A DNA stretch of 64,000 nucleotides from Zeus faber (GCA_960531495.1 OY482860.1:3887768-3951767), one strand, 5' to 3'. Positions 35,721 through 48,779 are shown, counted from the stretch's first letter. Notes: generated by a model from the sequence alone, not told the origin. A program made the numbers and translations.

Positions 35721-36509
35721 GGATTGTTGTGTCATGTGGGAGTATTTCCTGACGTGGCAGAGGGTTAAAGAAGGGCCAGTGTGTTCGGACAAAAGTGATG
35801 GATTAAGTAAAGCTTTATATCAACGACAGAGTGGAAAAGAGACAGGGTGGTTCAAAAGCAGATAGAAGAACCGTGACATTTAAAGGGTGAAATGTTGATG
35901 TTTGTACCTGTATTGACTGACACGACTGCTGTTTCGCATTTGCTGCCCATTCTGATAATTGCGTTGACCGGAGGTCTGCTGGAAAGCCAGATGAAACCTT
36001 GTTCCAGGCGTCGAATCAAAGTCAATTAGTGATTTGTGTGTAAACATGTTTGAAACAATCTTTTTGCTTGTCATCGCAGGAAACATTTTCATATACAAGG
36101 AATTTGTTATGGTGAGGATTTGTGTGTTTCTCGATAGACAATAAGCAAAAGAAAAAGATAAATAAAATAAAAATTGTCAAAATATCATCACCAACTGAAA
36201 CCAAAACAATTAATGTTCGATTATGATTTACCCAAAGTCAGACAAAGCTCCTCCCTCGACTGGTGGTTCCTGGTGATTTACCCATAATACTCTGGGGCCC
36301 GCAGACGAGCTTCCGTCCGCCCAAATGGTTTGCCCAAAGGAGCTGAACAGGCTGGGAAAACCACTCAAAGGTGTCGAAAATGAATAAATGTTGCATAGAA
36401 TTTGGATGCAGTGGATTGGTTCCACAATGAATTGGGAGACTGTGTTGTTAGAAAGGAGCAGGTCGAATGGAATGGAATGTACACGGTACTTCTACACAAA
36501 TCGTCAAAA

Positions 36510-36780
36510 TTGCTGTCCAAAATCAACACTACTGTAGTGATTAAAAGTTTGGCTTTTTGTGGAGATTCGTCTCTTAATCAGTGACTCAGTAAAAAGATTC
36601 CTTCGGTTTTCTGGCGATTCATTTGATTCAGTCAATGTTCAGCAGTTCAGCTCTGAGTTGTGAATAGAATTCTCACAAGAATCATTTAATTATGTAAAAA
36701 ATGATTTATTTAGGAAGAATGCAAAATGTAAATCCATCACATTCACATATGAATTATGTCAAATGCCCTCACCCAAACCC
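36510..36780 (+). repeat. Dispersed repeat family C, partial copy (plus)
   Basis: Shares 'tagtgattaaaagtttggcttt', 'tgactcagtaaaaagattc', 'aagaatcatttaatt' and 'cacattcacatatgaattatgtca' with the other copies. Confidence 0.7.
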
Positions 36781-37252
36781 CTTTTTTAACATGAATAATC
36801 GTGAGTCGTGAGTAAATATTTTCTTATATTAATTTTTGCCTGAGCAGACTCAGTACTCCTGAGTCATTAAAAAGATTTGTTCACTATGAACGAATCGTGC
36901 ATCAGCACACTACACTATAAAATTAGTTAAGTAACATGTAGTTAAAGGAAAACTCTCTATTTCACTAGTCACTAGTAGAGATGCACCGATCGATCGGGTG
37001 TTTTCATCTTGGCCTTGAAAAATCATAATTTTTCTAGAATTATGAGTCAATCCAAGTGATCAAAGTGACGTCTTAATCTTTTAAATTGATCCAGTATTGA
37101 GAGAAAGAGCTTCAGGGTTACATTAAGGTTTTAAAATACTTGCATTTTACATGAGAAAATGTCCGCGTTGAGTCTGTCCTTCGGCTTTCGTAGCTCGCGC
37201 TCTTATTTAGGAGTTATTTATTTTCAGCGGCCCTGTGGAATGTGAGACCCAA

Positions 37253-37298
<46 letters not shown>

Positions 37299-38233
37299 CG
37301 TATTCCCTCAAATAGTGACTGGGGTCTTTATTTACCTCAACTGCAGAGGGTACCAGGCTTTAATGGACTTTAATGGAAGCAAGCTTATATTAGAGGCAGA
37401 TTTTTATATCAAATTCCCTTTGTTGATAAAGTGTATTTCAACATATTTTAGTAAGAATTTTAAATCAAACTTCTGGCTGGGTCTGGTTTGCCATGCAAAC
37501 ACATGTATGTTGAAAGAAGAGAGAGCTAGTAAAAAGGCAAATTCGTCATTATTTGGGAGCACAATGGACACAGTGTCCCCAATATCTGAGATCCCATATA
37601 TGAGTACACAGTCAAATTGTATACACTATATATCGATAACAATAATTTAACCATTAATTTATGCTGTGGGTGGAACCACACATTGTATATTCCTTAAATT
37701 TCTATATATTTTGGTATTGCTGATTTTTTGGCTTTTTTATTTTTATTTATTCATTATACAGTTTTAATTAAATATTTATTTATTTATTCATTAACTTATT
37801 CATTATTTATCTGTGTATGTATTTATTATTTTAATTTGAAATTTTCAAACTATATTATTATTTATTTTTTGTCTGTCGAGAACCATGACAAAGTCCTTGA
37901 ATATGAAAATACACTTGTCGGAATAAACATTCCGATTCTGATAAGATGATACCTCATCTACGTGATGACCAAGATGATGACCATCTACTTCCCATCAAAT
38001 TAGGAGTTGTCCCCTCAATGAACATATTACATTTTTTTTATATCTAACACTTTAAAATTTAACTTTTCAAGACTTCGTGGACAGAGCAGAAGCAGTATTT
38101 GGCCTTCAGCTAGGAAAAAAAATTGTTTCAACAGGAGAATTGCGCTGTAATGGAAATTGCTCATATTCCCTACAGGCATAATAGATAATAATAATAGACT
38201 TTCTTTAAGAAACTGCTTTGACTGTCATATACT

Positions 38234-38289
<56 letters not shown>

Positions 38290-38439
38290 AATCGCGGGCT
38301 GTCATTTTTGCCAGCGATATCGGCTGAACTGAACGTCTGTACAAACGTATCAAAAAATCCCTCCTCCGGCAGATATGACTCCGCCCCGTATTTTATGCAG
38401 CTGTTGGCAATATCTCCGCAGAGAGAGAGAATCCCCATA
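36781..38439. other. prkg1: Intron with simple repeats
   Basis: A (TA)n run lies at about 37253-37293 and a long (GA)n run at about 38236-38288. 'tagagatgcaccgatcgatcgg' near 36975, and its reverse-complement counterpart near 31394-31414, resemble hAT termini. No gene found. Confidence 0.45.
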
Positions 38440-39118
38440 TTTTAAGCCTGACATGTCCTCCATCCTGGAGGAGCAGATGAACCGTTTCCAGTCTCATGCC
38501 CACATTGTGTTGACAGCGCTCAGGTGTTCATCAGTAAGCTGGGCTCTGTGGTGTGTTTTGTTTATGTTCATCACACTGAACGTCTGTTCACACACATACG
38601 TAGGTCGAGCCAAATAACACCAACAGCTTCTGTGCCAACTGTCGGATGTTTGAAAACTTTGTCTCATTCAGTGAAGCATAACACGTATCCAGTTTGACGG
38701 AGTTGAACTTCCCCTTTAGGACAGGGTCAGACTGGAGATCAATCAGCTCCAACTGTCATTCCTGCGGTGCTGCCTCATATTCCAATGACAGGGGACATGA
38801 CACCAGCTGAAGTGACTTCTCAAATTTTTTAAAATCAGAGAATCGACGGCAGACTTCTCCGTGCAGCGATTTACTGTATTCGCTCGCATTTTGGGGGGCT
38901 TCTTTCAGCGGCGCTAGGGTGGGGAATTGCGCAAATTATTTGTTTGTCATTTGTTTAGAGAACAAAGCTAATTTTAACTTTAAGGCTTTCACGTTTGAAT
39001 ACACGTCGTATACAAACTGATCTTTCCCTTGTAGCTTCACGTTCAGCTCATCCATGTCTGCCAGTATGTCTACAGCAAACAGCAAATCACAAAGCCAAAA
39101 TGTTATGGGTGAAGCATA
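38440..39118 (-). pseudogene. hAT transposase C-terminal pseudogene
   Basis: Holds the ELNVKLQGKD segment and the C-terminal STYVCEQTFSVMNINK motif used for dimer contact in active hAT transposases. It is broken by stop codons (for example after EYEAAPQE and in the last helix) and cut on its N-terminal side by the Tc1-like insertion at the TA at 39117-39118. Confidence 0.8.
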
Positions 39119-40728
39119 CAGTGGGGCAAAAAAGTATTTAGTCAGCCACCAATTGTGCAAGTTCTCCCACTTAAAAAGATGAGAGAGGCCTGTAATTTTC
39201 ATCATAGGTACACTTCGACTATGAGAGACAGAATGGGGGGAAAGAATCCAGGAAATCACATTGTAGGATTTTTAATGAATTAATTGGTAAATTCCTCGGT
39301 AAAATAAGTATTTGGTCACCTACAAACAAGCAAGATTTCTGGCTTTCACAGACCTGTAACTTTTTCTTTAAGAGGCTCCTCTGTCCTCCACCCGTTACCT
39401 GTATTAATGACACCTGTTTGAACTCGTTATCAGTATAAACGACACCTGTCCACAACCTCAAACAGTCACACTCCAAACTCCACTATGGCCAAGACCAAAG
39501 AGCTGTCAAAGGACACCAGAAACAAAATTGTAGACCTGCACCAGGCTGGGAAGACTGAATCTGCAATAGGTAAGCAGCTTGTTGTGAAGAAATCAACTGT
39601 GGGAGCAATTACTAGAAAATGGAAGACATACAAGACCACTGATAATCTCCCTCGATCTGGGGCTCCAAGCAAGATCTCACCCCGTGGGGTCAAAATGATC
39701 ACAAGAACGGTGAGCAAACATCCCAGAACCACACAGGGGGACCTAGTGAATGACCTGCAGAGAGCTGGGACCAAAGTAACAAAGGCTACCATCAGTAACA
39801 CACTACGCCGCCAGGGACTCAAATCCTGTAGTGACAGACGTGTCCCCCTGCTTAAGCAAGTACATGTCCAGGCCCGTCTGAAGTTTGCTAGAGAGCATTT
39901 GGATGATCCAGAAGAGGATTGGGAGAATGTCATGTGGTCAGATGAAACCAAAATAGAACATTTTGGTAAAAACTCAACTTATCGTGTTTGGAGGAGAAAG
40001 AAAGCTGAGTTGCATCCAAAGAACACCATACCTACTGTGAAGCATGGGGGTGGAAACATCATGCTTTGGGGCTGTTTTTCTGCAAAGGGACCAGGACGAC
40101 TGATCCGTGTAAAGGAAAGAATGAATGTGGCCATGTATCGTGAGATTTTGAGTGAAAACCTCCTTCCATCAGCAAGGGCATTGAAGATGAAACGTGGCTG
40201 GGTCTTTCAGCATGACAATGATCCCAAACACACCGCCCGGGCAACGAAGGAGTGGCTTCGTAAGAAGCATTTCAAGGTCCTGGAGTGGCCTAGCCAGTCT
40301 CCAGATCTCAACCCCATAGAACATCTTTGGAGGGAGTTGAAAGTCCCTGTTGCCTTGCGACAGCCCCAAAACATCACTGCTCTAGAGGAGATCTGCATGG
40401 AGGAATGGGCCAAAATACCAGCAACAGTGAATGAAAACCTTGTGAAGACTTACAGAAAACGTTTGACCTCTGTCATTGCAAACAAAGGGTACATAACAAA
40501 GTATTGAGATGAACTTTTGTTATTGACCAAATACTTATTTTCCACCATAATTTGCAAATAAATTCATTAAAAATCAGACTTTTTTCAGATTTTCTGTTTT
40601 TTTTTTTTTCTCATTTTGTCTCTCATAGTTGAGGTGAACCTATGATGAAAATAACAGGCCTCTCTCATCTTTTTAAGTGGGAGAACTTGCACAATTGGTG
40701 GCTGAATAAATACTTTTTTGCCCCAGTG
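39119..40728 (+). mobile_element. Full-length Tc1-like DNA transposon
   Basis: The left end CAGTGGGGCAAAAAAGTATT and the right end (reverse complement CACTGGGGCAAAAAAGTATT) open inverted repeats of about 118 bp, at 39119-39237 and 40610-40728, with few mismatches. TA dinucleotides at 39117-39118 and 40729-40730 are the expected target-site duplication. The element is 1610 bp with one complete transposase ORF, the usual Tc1 layout. High TIR identity and an open ORF imply a fairly recent insertion. It sits inside the hAT remnant. Confidence 0.95.
39485..40507 (+). CDS. Tc1-like transposase, DD34E, intact frame
   Basis: A protein of 340 residues, the normal Tc1 length, which cuts and pastes the element at TA sites. 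The N-terminal paired-like helix-turn-helix DNA-binding region (about residues 1-110) includes [20 protein letters not shown] and the linker [10 protein letters not shown], which stands where Tc1 proteins have a GRPR-like motif. The catalytic triad is present: D in WSDETK, the first D in [11 protein letters not shown], and E in NPIEHLW, with exactly 34 residues between the last two. The glycine-rich box [19 protein letters not shown] is present. From memory, close relatives read GAPRKIS, IELFG and NPIENLW where this copy reads GAPSKIS, IEHFG and NPIEHLW. Activity may therefore be reduced despite the open frame. Promoter and poly(A) signals lie within the element (AATAAA at about 40557). Confidence 0.95.
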   Translation: MAKTKELSKDTRNKIVDLHQAGKTESAIGKQLVVKKSTVGAITRKWKTYKTTDNLPRSGAPSKISPRGVKMITRTVSKHPRTTQGDLVNDLQRAGTKVTKATISNTLRRQGLKSCSDRRVPLLKQVHVQARLKFAREHLDDPEEDWENVMWSDETKIEHFGKNSTYRVWRRKKAELHPKNTIPTVKHGGGNIMLWGCFSAKGPGRLIRVKERMNVAMYREILSENLLPSARALKMKRGWVFQHDNDPKHTARATKEWLRKKHFKVLEWPSQSPDLNPIEHLWRELKVPVALRQPQNITALEEICMEEWAKIPATVNENLVKTYRKRLTSVIANKGYITKY

Positions 40729-40929
40729 TACGTGACAATCAGGAAAAAGTGAAGAAGAGTGACTTGACATCAGAGAAGGCCCGGCAATGCGCCATCTGGT
40801 GGTACCATTAAGTATTACAGGAAAATAACAGTGATTTCACTGTTATTTTCCGACTACAAATTAAAATATATCATAGGATTGTTGTTTATGTAAATGCTTC
40901 GTGGGCCGGCCGTAGTTTGCCCACCCCTG

Positions 40930-42049
40930 CTCTAGAACATACAAAAACTATACCTACCTAAACATTGGCACCACAGGCAACTGCAACAAACCTCTGAAAA
41001 AACCTGAGAGACAAGGCAAGAAGGGCTTTTTCTGCGCCCCCCCCCCCCCCCCACACACACACACACCTTTTTTTTTTTTTTTCTCGTTTTTCTTTTCTCT
41101 TGCTGTGAGGCGACAGAGCTAAGCACTGTACCACGATGAGAGAGGCTGCCACACGCAGACCTGGCACACCTGGCTCCCCAGAGAAGAGAGACTGTGCACA
41201 CAGCAAGTGGTGGAATGGAATGTAATGACCAACCGTACTAAGTAGGGGTGTCATGATTCTCATTCGAAATCGAAAATTGATTTTGTTGACTTGGCCCGGC
41301 CTGCGCACATATCTGATATAAACTTGTGTTAATGTGGTTATGGCTGACAGGCTCCTCAGACGTGTGATTTGACGTCCGTTTGGCCACAGGGTTTTTTTAT
41401 ACGTACAGATCAGATAAAATCTGTTTAAATCAGACACTGGTATAAATCATATTAAATATAATTCTTTGGACGTGGACGTCAGAACTCGTGTCACTCTTGA
41501 TTAAAAAATAATTGTAGGAAGACTATTTATACTGTATATACACCTCTAATACGAATAACTTATCCTGATCACTTTGTTTATCCTGCTGTTGCTGTTCTGT
41601 ATTTAAAGCACACCACCAAAGTGTCTTTTAATAAATATTTAGAAAAAATAATTTCTACAAGCAAATTTAAATGAAATTTGCGAAATCCTGCGTCTGATCA
41701 TTGCCATTGCAGGACATCAGGAGACGTAAGAAACGCCTCTTGCCCTGGTGTTCCTGGTTTTGAGTCATAACCCAGTGTTTTGGGTTTTGTGTTTCATTCG
41801 AAGGCGTCAGGTCTTTCCTTTTCTTCTTTAAAGTGATAGCGAGGCGAGGCGATGGCACGCTCGTTTCCATGAGGACAGGGCGATGTTCTGATTTGTCGCC
41901 GGTGCAGGTGGCTAACGACCGAGATAAGGAGTGTAATCACTCCCAGTTATTATAAGTGTTTTCTTAACAAAGCAGCTTCCGTGATTCTTATTATCATCTT
42001 CAGTCATTACTCTAATTAGAGAAGAACCCCGAGTGGATCCCAACGACAG
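40930..42049. other. prkg1: Intron with homopolymer and CA tracts
   Basis: Poly(C), (CA)n and poly(T) run together at about 41037-41082. 'aggggtgtcatgattctc' near 41245 resembles a hAT terminus without a partner. No gene found. Confidence 0.45.
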
Positions 42050-42305
42050 ATATTTAGGATACACGATAAGAGATGAAGGACAGAGGATAAAAGATAAAGG
42101 AGAGAAGATAGACGAGAAGTGATAGTGGATAGAGGATAGAAGACAGAAGAGAAGAGGTAGAAGATACAGGATAGAAGATGGGAGATAGAGGATAGAAATA
42201 GATAAAATTAAAGGGCAGAAGATAGGAGATGGAGGATTGAGGGTGGAGGATAAAATATAGAAGATTAAATATTGTAAATAGCAGATAAGGGATAGAAGAC
42301 CGAAG
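42050..42305 (+). repeat. Purine-rich GATA/GAAGA low-complexity tract
   Basis: Irregular repeats of 'ggatagaagatagagaggata'-like words on the + strand. The minus-strand open frame across it is Ser/Ile/Leu-rich and without merit. Confidence 0.7.
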
Positions 42306-43085
42306 ACATCGTTATCCTGCGTTGTATTGACACAGACAGTGTTGGGGGAATAAACCTTGTGTATTTTCACACAACATGTATCTTAACGACAGGGAATATG
42401 GAGTAAGTAAGTTTAGGGGATTTAAATGTGACAAAATCCTGTTTGGTTATCATTCTTTAACTAATCTTTAATTGAAAGCGGAACGCCAGGAATTATTTCA
42501 TCCAAAAGTGATTAGAGGTTTACTCTCAATGATCGAAAATTGTAAACCTCTCATCACTGGAGTTAAATCCCAATGATCAAGAAATACGATTTAAGTTAAA
42601 CAAAAGTTGAGTTATTCTTTAATTATCTCTCTGATGTAGAAAGTCATTATTATATAATCAATATATATATATTTTTTAATTATATTTGTGTATACGGCAG
42701 TTGATTAGATTTTTCTGCATCGGGAGGAATGCTCAACAAGCAGCAGCTCAAGGACGACCTTTTTGTTTTTATTTTTTAGAGGAGAGGTGACAGTCTGCTC
42801 TTTGTATTCTATGGATGCACTGAGAGAAGAAAGGAGAAAGGAGAGTAAAGGTGACATTTTATTCAGACTTGATGTGTACAGGGGATTTCTCCAACATACT
42901 GGGGTTTAGATTTTTTATGACAGAAAGTGAAGAGAGTTCCAGTTATTTTGTGTCACCTTTATTCTTTTTTTCCCTACTTTATTATTATTATGATTATTAT
43001 GATTATTATTATTATTAAAAAAAATAATAATAATAATAATAAAAAATTATATAATTAATAAAACAATAGTAGTTATAATCATAAC

Positions 43086-43146
<61 letters not shown>

Positions 43147-43936
43147 TATTTTCTTTAATAATTGAGTCATATTTGTTTTTGAGTTTGAAATTCATTGGAA
43201 TTTTTAATTATAAATTCAGAATTTTTTGCGGATATCCTTTTTTTTCCTTTTTGAATTTTTTTCTGGATCAGTGTTTTTGATTGCTTACTGTATCATGTTC
43301 GAAATGAGGGTCTGATTTGTGATGAATCCAATTCTGCCAATCTTCCCAATTAAATTTCCATTTGATGATAATCAATATTCAGCTGAATAGATACCATCTG
43401 ATACTATTTCATACTTTATGTGTTCCCATGCACAGTAGTCAGCAATGTAAATAAAGCACGCGTGGCAGCATGGCACTCTCATTTAAAAGCTGTTTGGAAA
43501 TTAGGAACCATGGGGTGTGTATTTTTTACACTCAAAGTCATAGAATGTTTTATTCATGCATGGATCCTCTTTACTACACTGATACCATCGCCCTATTTCC
43601 ACCTGCACTGCACCTCCAAATCCAGTAAACAGCCTCTAGATCCCGAGGGTTAGCGGCTCACACCATTTGGCATCTTCTCTTTATTCAATGAAGTTTAATG
43701 TTTTTTTAGCCACCTAGCTAACCCAGCGTGCTTTACACCGAATCCGACAAACGTCAAATGAAAATAACAAACCAGAAGTCCATTTATTCCTATAGAGAGA
43801 AATTTTTGTTTTTACATTTTACAAAAGGAGTCGGCAGTACCTTATTTAAGAACAATTTGTAAAACAAAATGATGGAACAGTAACAAATGTTATTTTTTAA
43901 TTGCCATAATTACCATGTTACTGAGGGTGGACCGAT

Positions 43937-43939
<3 letters not shown>
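42306..43939. other. prkg1: Intron with (AAT)n array
   Basis: ATT runs at about 42980-43015 are followed by AAT runs at about 43020-43045 and 43085-43144, an inverted pairing of simple repeats. No gene found. Confidence 0.5.

Positions 43940-44024
<85 letters not shown>
43940..44024 (+). repeat. (TG)n microsatellite
   Basis: About 42 uninterrupted TG units. Confidence 0.95.
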
Positions 44025-44025
<1 letters not shown>

Positions 44026-44425
44026 TTATGTCATTAAACCACAAAACCGTGTTACAAGGTCATTGATCGAGCATGAGATCGGTAACGAGGCCCGTCTCAG
44101 TGGTGCCCTGTGTGGCCGTGGTGGGGGGGCTCTACTGTAATTGAAATGACATTTAATGACTCTCCCCACCGGAGTCTCTTCTCTGGTCTCCAGACTCACT
44201 CCAGTAAGAATATCAATCCTGTGGTGTCTATCCTACTGCTTCGCCTCTGAAGTCATTATTTGTATTTCACTTGCTAATATATTTTTTACCTCTAAAATCA
44301 TATGTATATTTACTTTGATTTTGGAGTTATATGTCCTCTCAAAATGTGTGTTTATGTTTTTATTTGCTGTAAACCTTGACATGTTTTTGATATACATATA
44401 TATACACACTGTATGTGTGTGTACG

Positions 44426-44429
<4 letters not shown>

Positions 44430-44466
<37 letters not shown>

Positions 44467-44705
44467 TGTATTTGAAATATGAACAAAATCCAAACAATTT
44501 ATTTTTAAAATGGCAAGGGTCTGTCAACTACAGCTATGGATGGATGGATGGATGGATGATGGATGGATGGATGATGGATGATGGATGGGTGGATGGATGG
44601 ATGGATGATGGATGATGGATGGGTGGATGGGTGGATGGATGGATGGATGATGGATGATGGATGGATGGATGGAAAGATAAATAGATAAATAGATGGATAG
44701 ATACT
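44430..44705 (+). repeat. (TA)n and (GGAT)n/(GATG)n tracts
   Basis: A TATA run at about 44430-44464 is followed by a GGAT tetranucleotide array with GAT interruptions at about 44536-44672, ending in GATA units. Confidence 0.9.
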
Positions 44706-45474
44706 CTATTCATCCTCGGAGGGAAATTGTGGTGTTATGGCAACACACATTGGAACAAATAGTCAATAAAATGATGGTAATGGGCCATATGCAAAAAAAT
44801 AGGAAAATACATTGCAGTAAGAAATGATCCTGAAAATAAATAATAAACCAGTAAACCCCTGTAAATACTATTTGAATGTAATTACATATATATAAATTTG
44901 CTAATAAATACATTAGCAAATAAATGATGAAATAAATAAATCAGTAAATCAATGAATTCCATTGTTGCATGACAGGGCTCTACAGAAAAGAGGTGAATGA
45001 ACCTTGACCCAGTGAGCAGCACTTGGAGTCCCTCCTTTGTGGCCTCTGACCTCGGATATATCTCAAGTGAGGAGCTTGGGTTTGTAAAGAAATACATAAT
45101 TAATAACGTCCCGTATCAGTGCGATCAAGGTCGTACCGGGACGCACACTATATACACCAGCGGCCCTCTCCAAACGGGCCCACGACCCGGTTTTGGGCCA
45201 GGACCCACGGGTTGAGAACCACTGAGCTGTGGTTACTGGCTCCTCTCACTTCTCTCTGATGGAGACTGAGCTGCACGGTTTGTTTGACATAAAGACCTGT
45301 TTTATATGGAAAAAAAAATCAATGCTGTTACAAGTTGGAATATCCAGGTGAAAATGAAGTCAGTCCACTCCTCACAGGGAGATTGATTCTGAGCAGCGAG
45401 GTCACCCAGAAAGTGGAATGTGCCAAGTGGGAAACATGCTGCAGCTTCACAATAGGATACAGATAAATACTGTA

Positions 45475-45729
45475 TGTGACCCGACGCGCTCTAACCGCAT
45501 TTCACAGCGCCGTGCTGTTGGCGAGATGTGAAAAACATTGTGAATTCCATTCTCTCCATACTATTTCATACTCAGTTTTGAAACTAAGTTGGGAGATATA
45601 AAACATCTTGAGGGACATAAATCTTCTGTAATCTTATTTTGGACTGAGAAAGGAATTTCCAATGTTTTTCACATCTAGCCAACAGTACAACACTGCGAAA
45701 TTCACCGGGTTACGATGTGGTGGGTCACA
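45475..45729. mobile_element. Palindromic MITE, TGTGACCC family
   Basis: The left end TGTGACCCGACGCGCTCTAA and the reverse complement of the right end, TGTGACCCACCACATCGTAA, are inverted. The pairing continues inward through 'ctgttggc-agatgtgaaaaacattg'. TA flanks both ends (45473-45474 and 45730-45731). It is 255 bp with no coding. The same terminus is seen on the larger element at 53730-55254. Confidence 0.78.
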
Positions 45730-46246
45730 TATTAATCTCTATCATCTCTGAAGCTCTCATTCAAATGGAATGGTCTGGTGAGAGGTTTTCATGTGCGCAT
45801 CTGAAATGGACTACTTTCTTAAAACTATCATTGTTATAAAACAATAAGGCCAGGAAATTGGAATAGTTGGCTAGTATATTGAGCATGAAGATAGAATGAC
45901 AATAAAACATTACAATTAAAGGATTAACTTGAATTATGCATTTTCCAATATTTTTATAAATTTTATAATTCAAACATTATTTCAGAAAACACATTCAACA
46001 GTGTGTCTTTGAAGGAGTACAGCACTATTCAAATGTAACCATTTAAAGCACTAATTGTGTTTAAAAGCCTGATTTCTCATAACTTCTGTTTCCAAAACCA
46101 TGATCTTTAATAAGTCAAAGCTTCTGAAATTTTTGCTTGATTCCCATAAGTGACACCTTGTCTTGAAGCTCTATTATACACTTTCATATTATATGAAAAA
46201 ACAAAGATTTCAAATTTTGAAATGTGACCCTAAAGTAGGCGGTGGG

Positions 46247-46500
46247 TCACACACTATATGGCCAAAAGTGTGTGGACACCCAAACACCACGCCCATATCT
46301 GCTTGTTGAACTTTGAATTTCAAAATCCTGGGCATTGATATAGATTTTGTCCGCCCTTTTGCTGCTACAATACACAGTAACAGCCTCCGCTTTTCCCACT
46401 CCAATTTGGAACATGGCTGTGGTGATTTGCTCCCATTCAGACACAAGAGCTGGGACCGGACTCCACCCACCAGTACACCATCCTTGGGGCTCCCCTTAAA
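46247..46500. mobile_element. Tc1/mariner-like fragment with terminal repeat
   Basis: 'cacactatatggccaaaagtgtgtggacaccc' resembles the CACTATATGGACAAAAGTATTGGGACACC terminus common on fish Tc1-like elements. The following 'gggcattgatatagattttgtccgcccttttgctgctacaa' and 'cccattcagacacaagagc' fit the subterminal region. The element stops without a matching far end here. Confidence 0.6.
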
Positions 46501-48339
46501 CATGCATACCTACTGCACTATTGCCCCAAACCACTACAAAGCTGAGTAGTAAGAGCCCTGGACAAGTGTAGCAGACAGTGCAATAGGATCAGTGCACTCA
46601 CTTGCTCTTGACTGACTCCCTGGTGATCAGAGGTAGCCGTGGAGTACACGATCTCCATATTTAAGTACAATTACAAGTAAAAGAAGAAAAATCTCTGCTA
46701 GAAGTCAAAGTATCATTTTAAATTATTTCATTAAATGTAAGTATACAAGTATGTACTGTATAAAGTATACAAGTAAGTAAAATGTTGCCTGTGAACGCCG
46801 CACCCATGGATGGCAAAGATCTCCTCCTCAAACAAGGCAACCTCTAAAAGAGTGAGAGAGAAAGGTGAGAATGATAATTGATTGTGTTAAATGATCTCAG
46901 TACCAGTATCGTTCATCTAGAACAATGTAGAGGGATAGTTGCATTTATTGTATACTTACTTAAGGCGTTTTCGCACCACAGGGACTTTTTCATAGCTCTC
47001 AGAACTTTTTGTACGAACAGTACCTTTTTTTGTGTCCGCACTGCAGGAACTACGAACGTCCGTAGTTCTTACAACTACGTTTTGAGGGACGTTTTAAACT
47101 CCCACTCCAGGACGAGGACTAACCCGCTCAAGAGGAACCATCCATGACATAAGTGCACAGTGATTGGTCAAAACCTAAGTCCCTCGCCCCCGGTGCACTG
47201 AGGTCCAGTCGCATCGCTCTGGGTGCGGACCAGCCCACGTACACTCAGCGGTAATAAAAAAAATAACCAATAAAAATGTGTAGATGTATTTATATCATTT
47301 ATTTTATTTTCTGACGTTGATTGAATGAATTAACTTGTGCCCCGTAATCCGCGTGCGCTGTCCCGATGCAAGCGGTGCCTTACGAAAGTTGGAACTTACT
47401 TTTAAATGACTTCTTGTAGATCTAATATGAGTGAAGATTCAGCAACTGGATTGTTCATTTCTCGCCTCAAATTTGTTTAGAAACTGATTTTTGTGGACTC
47501 ATAAGGGGAAATCTGTGAAAGTTAGAAAGAGTAAATACCCGGAAAAAACACGGAACTCACATTGAAACCCTGCTGGTCACTTTGCAAAAAGCTGTACAAT
47601 TCAAACAATACCATACTGATAATGAGCAAATAGCTGTTTATTCAATTAATGCATGGAGATGTTTGTTCCATCTTATTTGATTTGATACTAACTGTTCCTG
47701 CAGATTTCAAGCATCCAAATATTGATGATGAATATTGCATTAGGTTTACACAGTTAATAAATCACATATTTGTTTTTTATGAATGTTCAGAGAGGACTTA
47801 TTGTTAGATGTCTGTATGGGATCGGGCAATTAAATCAGTGTTGTGCTTGTTTGTTTGGGGAGTTTGACCTGCTGTTCATACTTCTACCACATGAAGGTGA
47901 ATGCTCAATAGACAGCAGCACCAAACAATTTGGCGTCAATCAATAACTATTAATATCGATATTGATAGTTATAAAAGTATACATACCATATACAGTGTCG
48001 AGCCTTATAGTTACTGCCATACCTGGCTGAAAATAAACATAGGACAACTTTGTTGACTGCTGTTAGAAAACTTTTTCTTTTTCCTAATACATGAGCAGGC
48101 GTAGATTTTAGCACAGTAGAGCTACAGTTGTAGTTTATCATACTGCCTTTTTGTGCATCTCTATCAATGGAACCATAATAATTGTAATAATATTATAATG
48201 ATACGATATCACAGCAGTGGTCTCACTTTATAGCGTTACCATTATGTTATCTTATCTTTTTATCATCCACATTAATTGAATCAAACATCATCATCGTCAT
48301 CATGGCATGGCACCGACAGGCCATGCTCACCTCCTCTTC
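46501..48339. other. prkg1: Intron, mostly unclassified
   Basis: 'aaggcgttttcgcaccacagggacttttt' at 46963 onward looks like the end of a nonautonomous DNA element, but a partner end was not established. No gene found. Confidence 0.4.
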
Positions 48340-48655
48340 CATTCTCCCTCTGTCCCTCCTTCTCCTCCATACTCCCTCTGTTCCTTCTCCTCCTCTGTAC
48401 TCCCTCCTCTTGCTCCATACTCCCTCTGTCCCTCCTCCTCCTCCTCCAGACTCCCTCTGTCCCTCCTCCATACTCCCTCTGTCTCTCCTTCTCCTCCATA
48501 CTCCCTCTGTCCCTCCTCCTCCTCCATACTCCATCTGTCCCTCCTCCATACTCCCCCTGTCTCTCCTTCTCCTCCATACTCCCTCTGTCCCTCCTCCTCC
48601 TCCATACTCCCTCTGTCCCTCCTTCTCCTCCATACTCCATCTGTCCCTCCTCCTC
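48340..48655 (+). repeat. Pyrimidine minisatellite (CTCCATACTCCCTCTGTCCCTC)
   Basis: Units of 'ctccatactccctctgtccctcctcct' in lengths of about 21, 27 and 30 bp are arranged in a repeating higher-order pattern. Several frames stay open on both strands (Ser/Leu/Pro on +, Arg/Glu/Gly on -), which explains the long apparent ORFs here. Confidence 0.85.
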
Positions 48656-48779
48656 CTGGGCTTCCCTGTCACCGGCTGCTCCTCTCCTCCCTCAAGTTCC
48701 ACCTGTTGCGGGTGCTGTAGATGTTGAAGCTACAGTACAGCTCCTGCAGCAAACACGTCTGTTATTTTTGGACATTTGG

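Larger units (their letters stand above)
38440..40929 (-). mobile_element. Decayed hAT transposon, interrupted by the Tc1-like element
   Basis: Minus-strand pieces match hAT transposases of the ZBED/GTF2IRD2-like type. These are LCDLLFAVDILADMDELNVK and a following LQGKDQFVYDVYSNVKALK (39095-38960), SCPLSLEYEAAPQ near 38780, and the hAT dimerisation motif region LFGSTYVCEQTFSVMNINKT near 38605-38540. Stops and a frame change separate the pieces. The right terminus at about 40910-40929 ends 'agtttgcccacccctg', the complement of a CAGGGGTGGGCAAACT hAT end. The left terminus was not found, and much of the N-terminal coding region between 40731 and 40910 is missing. Confidence 0.78.

Noticed and set aside
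39466-39951. 161-codon frame on the minus strand
   Set aside because: It is the antisense shadow of the intact Tc1-like transposase gene.
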